Shown here: one piece after another, positions 1 to 6,539 of the stretch
How positions within the stretch are numbered: position 1 is the first letter of the stretch
How the letters are laid out: each line of letters opens with the position of its first letter
From: Sulfurovum sp.
Lineage (GTDB): Bacteria > Campylobacterota > Campylobacteria > Campylobacterales > Sulfurovaceae
Direction: 5' to 3'
Length of the DNA stretch: 9,914 nt
Assembly (NCBI GenBank): GCA_030634925.1
Contig: DAOVZV010000015.1
Location: 1-9,914, forward strand
Position numbers and translations under genes: made by a program
Notes under the pieces: model-generated
Told to the model about the DNA's origin: nothing
The model's input: only the letters and a program-made list of their open reading frames with translations
Database searches by the model: none

Positions 1-834
1 CTCCCTTGTAATATCATCTATAGATAGTTTAAATTTATCTATGATAATTATAGCATTTTCAAAAGAGTTCTCTTTTTTGCCTCTTTTTAATCCTCTCTCT
101 TCACCTCTTTTTAATCCTCTTTCTTCACCTCTTTTTAAACCTCTCTCTTCACCTCTTTTTAAACCTCTCTCTTCACCTCTTTCTTCACCTATCTCCATTC
201 CAATTTGATAAAATGGTGTTTTTTCTATATCTACTGTTAGCATTTTTATTCCTTTTTTTACTTCTTGTTCCAAGTCTCTGTTAGATGAATATACATTTAC
301 CATTCTTAGATAATTTCTATACTCTACATCATCATTGAGTTCTCTTAGTCTTTTTAGTATGGTATTGACTACCATTTGTTTGTCTTTGCCCTCGAAGTCA
401 CACAATATAGCCAATACAATAGCTGATGAGTCATTACTATACAGAAATGACTCACATGGTATATCTCTAATATCTATTATATCATAACTATAGTCGATTT
501 TATCTCTTTTGATTTGTGACTTCATACTACATTTAGCTTTGCCTATATATAACATATATTGATGTACTTTGTAATCTTCATATAGAAATAGTATATCACT
601 ATAATATCTATGCATTCTTAGGTGCATTTGAGGATGATTATTATTTTGTATCTCTATATGGATTACTTCATCACCATTTTTGTAGAGTATATCACTATCT
701 CTTGACTCTATTCGTGTAAACTCTTTGTCTATGATTTCCATATCATCTTTGATATCTATATGTAATATATGAGTAGATATATCCCTCGCTATATTTTTGA
801 GTATCTCTTTGCTGATAATATCTTTTTGACCCAT
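1..834 (-). CDS. Rpn-like PD-(D/E)XK nuclease family protein (partial, C-terminal end beyond window)
   Basis: The reading frame is open from an ATG at 834 to the left edge (278 codons) with no stop, so the gene is partial. An AAGGG ribosome site lies just upstream of the ATG. The N-terminal half carries a PD-(D/E)XK-type core: D48 after a short helix, then E61-I-Q63, the D...ExQ pattern of Rpn/YhgA-like and 'PD-(D/E)XK nuclease family transposase' proteins. In E. coli such proteins are Ca/Mg-dependent DNA endonucleases that promote RecA-independent recombination; many family members are annotated as transposases without showing transposition. Residues about 216-252 are a charged linker of repeated GLKRGEER units, followed by a hydrophobic stretch and an LSIDDI segment that resembles the usual family C-terminus, so only a few codons are probably missing. 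It follows petC on the same strand but after a palindrome and a separate leader. Nuclease activity is inferred from the family. Confidence 0.8.
   Translation of the reverse strand, partial: MGQKDIISKEILKNIARDISTHILHIDIKDDMEIIDKEFTRIESRDSDILYKNGDEVIHIEIQNNNHPQMHLRMHRYYSDILFLYEDYKVHQYMLYIGKAKCSMKSQIKRDKIDYSYDIIDIRDIPCESFLYSNDSSAIVLAILCDFEGKDKQMVVNTILKRLRELNDDVEYRNYLRMVNVYSSNRDLEQEVKKGIKMLTVDIEKTPFYQIGMEIGEERGEERGLKRGEERGLKRGEERGLKRGEERGLKRGKKENSFENAIIIIDKFKLSIDDITRE
81..188 (-). repeat. 24-bp in-frame tandem repeat (4 full copies plus a half copy)
   Basis: Four near-identical 24-bp units run at 81-104, 105-128, 129-152 and 153-176, followed by a 12-bp half unit at 177-188. Copies differ only at a t/a position (taatcc versus taaacc) and a c/t position. 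Each unit encodes eight residues (GLKRGEER on the minus strand) inside the nuclease gene, so copy-number change would lengthen or shorten the linker without breaking the frame. Confidence 0.93.
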
Positions 835-856
835 TTAATTCCCTTTTTGAGGTATA

Positions 857-862
857 TTTATA
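857..862 (-). promoter_or_regulatory. Possible -10 box for the nuclease gene
   Basis: On the minus strand TATAAA lies about 23 bp before the ATG at 834, inside a very AT-rich leader with T- and A-tracts upstream, as in Campylobacterota sigma-70 promoters that lack a clear -35. This is pattern matching only; many AT-rich hexamers occur nearby. Confidence 0.3.
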
Positions 863-912
863 TAAAAGAAAAAATTTGATTTTTTGTTTGCTTGAAGTAT
901 TGTAGTTTTAAA

Positions 913-932
913 GGTGCGATAGCTATCGCACC
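913..932. terminator. Perfect 20-bp palindrome after petC, possible terminator
   Basis: GGTGCGATAG is followed directly by CTATCGCACC, a perfect self-complementary 20-mer that would fold as an 8-bp GC-rich stem with an AGCT loop. It starts 12 bp past the petC stop. In the petC direction it is followed by TTTAAAAC, a weak T-tract, so it may be an imperfect intrinsic terminator or a 3'-end-stabilising hairpin. A dyad protein site is also possible. Confidence 0.55.
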
Positions 933-943
933 CTAAGAAAAGA

Positions 944-1927
944 TTAGTGTAAATCTTTCCATTGTGATTTTTTCCATAAGTATGCAAGGATTGTAAAGAT
1001 AACGAAGAATAGTATTACCCATGGTCCTACTGCTTCTCTTTTGGCTTTACTTGGGTCTCCTGTTGATACCATATAGGCTTCAACTTTTTCATAACCTTCT
1101 GCACTTAGTCCAACTCTTGGCATAGAAGTTCCTGCTAATTGTGATTGAGGATTTTCTACAAATGTTTTCATAAAGTGTTCACTTCTAGCTCTTATCATAA
1201 TAGACAAATCAGGAGGTAGTTTACCCATATAGGCTTTTACTCTGTCTTGTTCTTCTATTACTTTAATTTTGTGAGCTAATGAATCTTTCTCATGCTTGAA
1301 TTTTGGTGTATCACCTAATTGAGGGAGTTTACCATAACGAACAGCATGACATCTCATACAAGCTTCTTCATAAGCCTCTTTTGGAGTCACTTCACCAGCT
1401 TTGTGTTCTAACATATAAGCTACTACATCAGCGATAGATTGGTCATCAGGCATCATAAATTTGATAGCACCCATTGGATGATTTCCAGTATCTTTGTATT
1501 TGTGGTCTATATTTGATGCTATTGCTGGGTCTTTGATAAGTGCTATTAGATAGTTCTTGTCATAGATAGCTCCTGCATGGTCGAGAACTGGAGGGATTAC
1601 TCCACCCATATTTACATTGGCATCATGACAACCTGCACAACTTGCGAAGTGTGATTGACCAGCACTTGCGTTACCTTTGAGTTGTCCTATCTTTGCGACA
1701 TCTGCCCAGAATGCTGTTTTGCTCTCTACTAAAGCTTTGTTTTTTGCTCTATGAGCTTCTGCTATATCAGGTTTACCATCATACTTAAAGCCATGACTCT
1801 CTGAATGAATTTCATTGCCCTCTGTATCTACTTTTTTGTGCATTTCGTGGTGAGCATACGGCTCAACAAGATAATATGTCAATAGTGAAAAGAAAGCAAC
1901 TATTGCAAATATTTTTAACTCTCTCAT
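944..1927 (-). CDS. petC: Di-heme cytochrome c subunit of the cytochrome bc1 complex
   Basis: This 327-residue protein is the c-type cytochrome that takes electrons from the Rieske centre and passes them to soluble or oxidase-bound cytochromes. An N-terminal membrane segment (about 5-22) is followed by a His-rich linker (H26, H27, H30, H41, H45). Two haem-binding motifs follow: CAGCH (C97, C100, H101) and CMRCH (C190, C193, H194). M158/M159 and M269 (in GTSMP) are candidate sixth ligands. A second membrane helix (about 302-318) ends in a short basic tail, so the haem domain is anchored at both ends. This tandem c4-like di-heme form is the QcrC type known from Campylobacterota and differs from mono-haem mitochondrial cytochrome c1. 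It is the last gene of petABC and starts 1 bp after the petB stop, which suggests translational coupling. Also called qcrC. Confidence 0.93.
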   Translation of the reverse strand: MRELKIFAIVAFFSLLTYYLVEPYAHHEMHKKVDTEGNEIHSESHGFKYDGKPDIAEAHRAKNKALVESKTAFWADVAKIGQLKGNASAGQSHFASCAGCHDANVNMGGVIPPVLDHAGAIYDKNYLIALIKDPAIASNIDHKYKDTGNHPMGAIKFMMPDDQSIADVVAYMLEHKAGEVTPKEAYEEACMRCHAVRYGKLPQLGDTPKFKHEKDSLAHKIKVIEEQDRVKAYMGKLPPDLSIMIRARSEHFMKTFVENPQSQLAGTSMPRVGLSAEGYEKVEAYMVSTGDPSKAKREAVGPWVILFFVIFTILAYLWKKSQWKDLH

Positions 1928-1928
1928 A

Positions 1929-3164
1929 TTAAGCTCCTTTCTCTATTTTTTTCTCAAACATCGTGATTAGTACTAGTAGTGGACCCATAGCCAAGAATAG
2001 TACTGCTGAAACAAGTCCTATCATAGCAAACACTGGGTCTGTAGGAGGAAGTTTACCCATAGCAGTAAGCACTATCATATCTATAAGTAGTACCCAGAAC
2101 CATATATTAAATAATCCTCTTTTGTGAGCAGGTGCTACATTTGGACTTCTATCTGCAAATGGCAAGAATACGAATGCTATCTGAGCTATACCAAAGGCTA
2201 TAAGACCTATATCTTTACTAAATGGACGCAAAATCTCATAAGACCACAAGAAATACCACTCAGGATAGATATGTGCAGGAGTTTTAAGTCCATCTGCTGG
2301 GTCAAAGTTTACAGGGTCCATAGAGAACTCAAAGTTATAAAATACAAGATAGAAGAATATAATGAAATATACACCCATTACAAACAAGTCTTTACTCAAG
2401 AATACAGGAGAGAAAGGAATAACTTTTGACTCTTTTTTCTTACCAGCTTTCCATAATTCTGCTGACTCTTTGTAATCTATATCTGCACCCTCTTGGTTGT
2501 TTACATGTGGTAATCTTAGAGTACCAAAGTGTAGAACAATTAGACCAATAATAGCCAAAGGAATAAGCAATACATGCAACATAAAGAAACGAGTAAGATA
2601 TGCATCACCAGGAACATAATCACCTCTAATCCACTCAACAAGACCATAAGCTTCTAGTGAACCACCTGAGAATAGGTTTGTAATAACCATACCAGCCCAA
2701 TAACTCATTTGACCCCATGGAAGCATATAACCAGAGAATGCTTCAGCAGAGAATGCAACAAAAAGTCCCATACCTGATAGCCAAATAAGCTCTCTACCTC
2801 TCTTGTATGAACCGTAATATATACCTGTAAACATGTGGATATATATGATAAGGAATACAATTGATGCACCTACACCGTGGATATGTCTCCAAAACCATCC
2901 GTAACCAACTTCGCTCATAATAGTATAGTTTACACTATCAAATGCAAGATTTACATCAGGCTTGTAGTACATAAGTAAAAATATCCCTGAAACTACCAAA
3001 ATACCAAAGGTAGCAGCCAAAACCATACCCATAGCCCATAAGAAGTTTATATCTTTTGGTATCCAATATTCAGTATTTAATACTCTTTTTAGAGTATTAA
3101 GACCTATCCTCTCGTCCATCCATTTGTTTCCAAATGGCATTGCTTTATCATCAAAATGTGCCAT
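1929..3164 (-). CDS. petB: Cytochrome b subunit of the bc1 complex
   Basis: This 411-residue polytopic membrane protein is a single-chain cytochrome b, with the b6-like N-terminal and subunit-IV-like C-terminal parts fused. It holds both b haems and forms the quinol-oxidising and quinone-reducing sites. Expected ligand pairs are H96/H110 (GVGAS between them) in one helix and H197/H212 in another. The Qo-site PEWY motif is at 301-304, within a YPEWYFLWSYEILRPF stretch. About eight to nine hydrophobic segments are visible. The start at 3164 has a strong GGGGAGAG ribosome site. The gene sits between petA (10-bp gap) and petC (1-bp gap), the standard bc1 operon order. The histidine spacing is 14 in the first pair and 15 in the second, the latter as in cytochrome b6 rather than mitochondrial b. 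Campylobacterota use menaquinone, so menaquinol is the likely substrate (family knowledge). Also called qcrB. Confidence 0.96.
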   Translation of the reverse strand: MAHFDDKAMPFGNKWMDERIGLNTLKRVLNTEYWIPKDINFLWAMGMVLAATFGILVVSGIFLLMYYKPDVNLAFDSVNYTIMSEVGYGWFWRHIHGVGASIVFLIIYIHMFTGIYYGSYKRGRELIWLSGMGLFVAFSAEAFSGYMLPWGQMSYWAGMVITNLFSGGSLEAYGLVEWIRGDYVPGDAYLTRFFMLHVLLIPLAIIGLIVLHFGTLRLPHVNNQEGADIDYKESAELWKAGKKKESKVIPFSPVFLSKDLFVMGVYFIIFFYLVFYNFEFSMDPVNFDPADGLKTPAHIYPEWYFLWSYEILRPFSKDIGLIAFGIAQIAFVFLPFADRSPNVAPAHKRGLFNIWFWVLLIDMIVLTAMGKLPPTDPVFAMIGLVSAVLFLAMGPLLVLITMFEKKIEKGA

Positions 3165-3174
3165 ATCTCTCCCC

Positions 3175-3690
3175 TTAAACTGTTAGACCAGCGTCTAACA
3201 TTTTCTTATATTCTGGACCTGATTCACCCAATACTAGCTTTGTACCATCTATTCTAAATGGTGGTATTTCTAGTGGACTTGGTGGTGGAAGACCTGGACT
3301 ATTTACACCAGATACATCAAATACTCCTCCATGACAAGCACAGAAAAATTCTTTGTTATCTGATTGATATGCTGGGATACAACCTAAGTGAGTACATAAT
3401 CCTATAGATACATGAAATCTTGACCCATTCATCACAACATCTCTATCATGAGCTTCCATATCTGCTGATTTCTTCAAAATAAAGATTGGTTTACCTCTCC
3501 ATTTTTCTACTACTAATTCATTTTCTTTTTTGTCATTCATCTCTACTGTAGTAAATCCAGCAGCTTTGACGCTAGGCAACGGATCCCATGAGCGTTTTGC
3601 AGCGTATAATGCACCTACGCCTCCGACAACAGCCCATGCTCCAAGAGCCATGCCCATAAAGTCTCTACGACCTTCTTCTTGTTGTTCCAT
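3175..3690 (-). CDS. petA: Rieske 2Fe-2S subunit of the bc1 complex
   Basis: This 171-residue protein oxidises quinol at the Qo site and passes the electron to the di-heme cytochrome. The N-terminus has a twin-arginine motif (G7-R8-R9-D10-F11-M12) before one hydrophobic helix (about 13-31), so it is probably Tat-exported and stays membrane-anchored. Cluster box 1 is CTHLGC (C99 and H101 ligands, C104 disulfide); box 2 is CACHGG (C117 and H120 ligands, C119 disulfide). The Ser that normally follows CHG and the Tyr two residues further on, both hydrogen-bonded to high-potential clusters, are G122 and F124 here, which predicts a lower midpoint potential suited to menaquinol. The proline-rich loop SPGLPPPSP (131-139) packs over the cluster in this family. 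First gene of petABC, with an AAAGGA ribosome site. Also called qcrA. Confidence 0.95.
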   Translation of the reverse strand: MEQQEEGRRDFMGMALGAWAVVGGVGALYAAKRSWDPLPSVKAAGFTTVEMNDKKENELVVEKWRGKPIFILKKSADMEAHDRDVVMNGSRFHVSIGLCTHLGCIPAYQSDNKEFFCACHGGVFDVSGVNSPGLPPPSPLEIPPFRIDGTKLVLGESGPEYKKMLDAGLTV

Positions 3691-3727
3691 ATTTAATCCT
3701 TTCTTTTATAATCATATATCTCTTGTA

Positions 3728-3755
3728 AAAGCATACTTTAGTTAAATTATGCTTT
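3728..3755. promoter_or_regulatory. Inverted repeat upstream of petA, possible operator/promoter
   Basis: AAAGCATA (3728-3735) and TATGCTTT (3748-3755) form a perfect 8-bp inverted repeat around a 12-bp AT-rich spacer. On the minus strand a CATAAT hexamer (3746-3751) overlaps one arm and could be the -10 box of petABC, giving a leader of about 45-50 nt. The overlap suggests a repressor or activator site, but no regulator is identified. Confidence 0.4.
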
Positions 3756-3782
3756 AGTAAGAAATATAAGGATTAAATAGTA

Positions 3783-3809
3783 TAGGACTAGGACTATTAG
3801 ATAGTCCTA
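3783..3809. other. Hairpin with alternative pairing partner
   Basis: TAGGACTA (3789-3796) pairs with TAGTCCTA (3802-3809) around a 5-nt loop. TAGGAC is tandemly duplicated at 3783-3788, so GTCCTA (3804-3809) has two possible partners. It lies between the PseG-like gene and petA. No T-run follows on the minus strand, so it is not a standard intrinsic terminator. A short A6G6 tract follows at 3821-3832. Confidence 0.5.
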
Positions 3810-3859
3810 ATTATATATATAAAAAAGGGGGGAATTTGCTAAGTGTTACCATAAGTAAT

Positions 3860-4690
3860 TTATAGATTATTAATTATTTTTTTATTATCAAATTCTCTTA
3901 TATCCTTATTAACTTTACCTAATTTATCAGATAAATTCATCTTAACTGTATCTATATCTAAACCATCTATAATAGATATACCATACTCTGTTAGACTATC
4001 TATAGAGTATGTATTACTCTTTTGGATATTGAGAAAAATCACATCTGCACCTGATGCTTTTGCTTCTATTGCTACTTGTGATGAAGCTGTGATTACTTGG
4101 CTACTTGATTGTATCAAGTCTGTATAATCTTCTGGTTCGTGTAGAGTTGAGAATATTTTAGCTAATTCATCTTCGTATTTGACAAAAAAGTAATTACCTA
4201 GTACTAATTCCATATCTATAGATTTGAAAAATGCTTGATTGTTTATGATAGTTTTGTCAAAATCCATATCTGCTAAAAATAGTAATACTCTATCCTCTTT
4301 TGGACTCTCTTTTAGATATTGACTATCTATAACTACTGTATCATAAGGAATTACTATCTCAGAATGTATAGGCTTATCATCTTTGTCATGACCAAAACGC
4401 CATACTTGTTTGAAATCACTACAAAACTTCACCAATCGTCCATGGTCATCTTCTAGTGAGTCGATGATGATACTATCTCCGACTTTGGCTACTGCATCTA
4501 TATCTTGTATAGTCTCTATTGTGATATACTCTTTGAGTCCCAACTCTCTACACGCTAATCCTGCTCTGAAATCATTGACAAGGATACAACACTCTACACC
4601 TTCATCTATAAGTGATTTGAGCATTGCAACTCCTCGACGGACTCTATCTAATCCGACTTTGTGTCCTGAATGTGCATAATAATATAACAT
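3860..4690 (-). CDS. PseG-like GT-B fold protein, function unknown
   Basis: This 276-residue soluble protein has no signal peptide or membrane helix. Its length and organisation resemble PseG (UDP-sugar hydrolase of pseudaminic acid synthesis, about 274 residues). The N-terminus has S8, H10 and a GLDRVRR segment (13-19) where PseG has a GxGHxxR loop. IIID (74-77) ends a strand, LLFLADMD (136-143) sits where PseG has its central GG loop, and VITASSQVAIEA (199-210) matches the PseG ISASSLVNEA region that binds the nucleotide. The catalytic His of GxGH appears to be Arg (R16) and the GG loop is altered, so the PseG reaction itself is doubtful; a nucleotide-sugar-binding or divergent glycosyltransferase role is possible. 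It starts 9 bp after the cytochrome c stop with a TAGGAG ribosome site, so it is probably in the nusA transcript. No pseudaminic acid genes lie in the window. Confidence 0.6.
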   Translation of the reverse strand: MLYYYAHSGHKVGLDRVRRGVAMLKSLIDEGVECCILVNDFRAGLACRELGLKEYITIETIQDIDAVAKVGDSIIIDSLEDDHGRLVKFCSDFKQVWRFGHDKDDKPIHSEIVIPYDTVVIDSQYLKESPKEDRVLLFLADMDFDKTIINNQAFFKSIDMELVLGNYFFVKYEDELAKIFSTLHEPEDYTDLIQSSSQVITASSQVAIEAKASGADVIFLNIQKSNTYSIDSLTEYGISIIDGLDIDTVKMNLSDKLGKVNKDIREFDNKKIINNL

Positions 4691-4699
4691 ATTAGTCTC

Positions 4700-5176
4700 C
4701 TATAATCCAGATATATACTCTGCTACAGATTGAATATCTGCATCACTCAAAGATGATACTTGACCACCCATAAGTTTACCCATACCTGATACATCTCTCG
4801 TTCCTGCTTTGTATCCATTGAGAGATATTATTATCTCTTCTACAGATTGACCAGCGATAATAGCAGATTTGTTAAATGCACTCTTTTTGCCATCTTTGCC
4901 GTGACAAGTGATACATTTTGCAAATACCAAAGCTCCTTTGTCTGCTACTGGTGCTACTTCTACAGTTTTTGCTATAGCTTTCTCTACTGCTTGGTCTTTT
5001 TGAGCAGTCTGCTTGTTGAGTAACTCTATAGCTTTTTTGGCATCATTGACAGCAGATATATGAATATCTTCTGTTTTTGTATCTGTTTGCGTAACTACTT
5101 TTTCATCTTCACAACCTGTAAGTAATAATCCTGTTACTACTACTATTGATATAGCTATAAGTATATTTAATTTCAT
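4700..5176 (-). CDS. Mono-heme cytochrome c lipoprotein
   Basis: This 158-residue protein begins with a hydrophobic signal (about 4-20) ending in the lipobox LLTGC, with C22 as the lipidated residue, so it is likely tethered on the periplasmic side of a membrane. Residues about 25-78 are a charged, Lys/Glu/Ala-rich linker that may form an extended or coiled helix. The class I (c553-like) cytochrome domain follows: CITCHG at 88-93 (C88, C91, H92) and M132 or M136 in the GMGKLMGG loop as the axial Met. The conserved C-terminal helix is DADIQSVAEYISGL. It probably shuttles electrons in the periplasm, perhaps from the bc1 complex encoded nearby, but the partner is inferred from proximity only. 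It starts 10 bp after the nusA stop with an AAGGA ribosome site abutting that stop, consistent with co-transcription with nusA. Confidence 0.88.
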   Translation of the reverse strand: MKLNILIAISIVVVTGLLLTGCEDEKVVTQTDTKTEDIHISAVNDAKKAIELLNKQTAQKDQAVEKAIAKTVEVAPVADKGALVFAKCITCHGKDGKKSAFNKSAIIAGQSVEEIIISLNGYKAGTRDVSGMGKLMGGQVSSLSDADIQSVAEYISGL

Positions 5177-5186
5177 CTTTTTCCTT

Positions 5187-6350
5187 TTATTTAAACAAGT
5201 CAGCCAATGCTGTTGTATCTGTTGTCTTGGTCACTTCTTTGTGGTCTGAACCATCTGTAGGAGCTTGGGCTACTCCCTCTACTTCATTGAGTTCTATTGT
5301 ATATCCTGTGAGCATAGATGCTAGACGGATATTGATACCAGAACGACCAATAGCTTTGGCTTTTTGGTCAGCTGTGATATTTACCATTGCTTTTTTTGCA
5401 TCTTTATCTACTTTGATACCTTGTGTGATAGCAGGACTCAAAGCTCGTGTGATAAATACCTCTGGAATAGGTGATGCTTCTATACAGTCGATATTTTCAC
5501 CATTTAGCTCTTGGCTAACGGAGTTGATACGGACACCTTTGACACCTACAGTAGCACCAATTGGGTCTATATTTAGTTGCTCTGTTTTGAGTGCTATTTT
5601 GGCTCTTTCTCCTGGTATTCTAGCAGATGATACTATCTCTACAGCTCCATCTGCTATCTCTGGTACTTCATTTGACAACAGAGACTCCAAGAACTTTGGA
5701 GATGTTCTCGTAAGCTCCAAAAACATACCAAATTCTGGGTCGATACTTACAAATCTAAGCAATGCACGGATGGTATCGCCTCTTTTGTACTTCTCACCTT
5801 TGATACGGTTTCTCTGTGATAGTATCCCTTTTAGTTCGCCTATCTCTACATGCGTATTGTTATCAGCATCCACACGATTAACTCGTCCTAGCATTACAGT
5901 ACCTACCAACTCTCTATATTTTTCAAATAGGTCTTGTTCTACTCGTCTTTGGATATGGTACTCTAGTTCTCTAAAGAGATTGGCAGATGCTGTTCGTCCG
6001 TGGTCTTCTAGGATGAACTCCTCTTTGAGTTGGTCTCCTACTTCTAGTGAGTCATCAAACTCTTTGGCTTCTGATAATGGGATGAAACTATCAGACTCTA
6101 CCATCTTTTTATTTGGCTCTTTTCCTACTTCTACTTGTAGGTTTCTATCATTATCTTTGAGAACAGTGATAACTCTATTTACAGAGTAACTTTTCGTATC
6201 ATTATCTATAATGACCTCAAATGTATTGGTATAACTAGTAAGCTTCTTTGCAGTATTTGAAAGAGCCTCTTTAAATGCCTCTATAGCACTATCTTTGCTT
6301 ATATTCTTTTCATGAGCTATCGCTTCGATGATGTCTAATATCTTTTCCAT
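5187..6350 (-). CDS. nusA: Transcription termination/antitermination factor NusA
   Basis: This 387-residue cytoplasmic protein binds RNA polymerase and nascent RNA and modulates pausing, termination and antitermination. Order: N-terminal polymerase-binding domain (about 1-125), S1 RNA-binding domain (about 130-200, GTVMLGRVNRVD then GILSQRN), KH1 (about 205-280, with PGERAKIA and DPIGATVGVKGVRI) and KH2 (about 285-350, with AIGRSGINIRLAS). The C-terminal acidic repeats of gammaproteobacterial NusA are absent; a short tail ends near 387, the usual size for Campylobacterota. The start at 6350 has an upstream GGAG ribosome site. In many bacteria nusA lies in a rimP-nusA-infB operon; here it leads a transcript with a cytochrome c lipoprotein and a PseG-like gene and is divergent from the HP0268-family/miaB operon, an arrangement I recall from Campylobacter. 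Confidence 0.97.
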   Translation of the reverse strand: MEKILDIIEAIAHEKNISKDSAIEAFKEALSNTAKKLTSYTNTFEVIIDNDTKSYSVNRVITVLKDNDRNLQVEVGKEPNKKMVESDSFIPLSEAKEFDDSLEVGDQLKEEFILEDHGRTASANLFRELEYHIQRRVEQDLFEKYRELVGTVMLGRVNRVDADNNTHVEIGELKGILSQRNRIKGEKYKRGDTIRALLRFVSIDPEFGMFLELTRTSPKFLESLLSNEVPEIADGAVEIVSSARIPGERAKIALKTEQLNIDPIGATVGVKGVRINSVSQELNGENIDCIEASPIPEVFITRALSPAITQGIKVDKDAKKAMVNITADQKAKAIGRSGINIRLASMLTGYTIELNEVEGVAQAPTDGSDHKEVTKTTDTTALADLFK

Positions 6351-6441
6351 AATTATCTCCTATCCTAATAAATAAAATCGCTACAAGAAGTAACATAAAC
6401 AGCGTTAATAACATCTTGGGGGGTTGTTTTTGAAGATGAAC

Positions 6442-6447
6442 ATTATA
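6442..6447 (-). promoter_or_regulatory. -10 box candidate for the nusA operon
   Basis: On the minus strand a perfect TATAAT lies here (plus-strand ATTATA). It would place transcription start near 6435, giving a leader of about 85 nt before the nusA ATG. The leader contains a C6 tract (G6 at 6418-6423 on the plus strand). No clear -35 is seen, which is usual for Campylobacterota sigma-70. Confidence 0.55.
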
Positions 6448-6475
6448 TCTAATCAAAGCTTTACTGAAAATGAAG

Positions 6476-6481
6476 TATAAT
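6476..6481 (+). promoter_or_regulatory. -10 box candidate for the HP0268-miaB operon
   Basis: A perfect TATAAT lies 58 bp before the ATG at 6540 and about 28 bp from the opposing TATAAT of the nusA side. The two promoters are back to back in a 189-bp divergent region, so RNA polymerase binding at one could affect the other. Confidence 0.55.
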
Positions 6482-6539
6482 CATTAATTAATGTCAAGAT
6501 ACTGTTGAAGTGATAAATATAAGTTATAAAGGTAAATGT

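Noticed and set aside
81..188. Tandem repeat as a CRISPR array
   Set aside because: There are no unique spacers; units are contiguous and in frame within a coding sequence.
1..834. Nuclease gene as a complete insertion sequence
   Set aside because: Although relatives are labelled transposases, no terminal inverted repeats, target duplication or second IS gene is seen, and the left end is cut off.
5227..6189. A 320-codon open frame antisense to nusA
   Set aside because: It lies wholly opposite nusA, its product is Ser/Ile/Leu-rich without recognisable domains, and no ribosome site supports it. It is a mirror of nusA codon usage.
6418..6423. G6 tract (and another at 3827-3832) as phase-variation switches
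   Set aside because: Six bases is short for slippage-driven switching and both tracts are non-coding, so only a weak promoter or leader effect could be imagined.
6510..6539. Upstream GTG start giving a longer HP0268-like protein
   Set aside because: The ATG at 6540 has a well-placed AAAGG and gives the family's length and N-terminus; the extra ten residues have no support.
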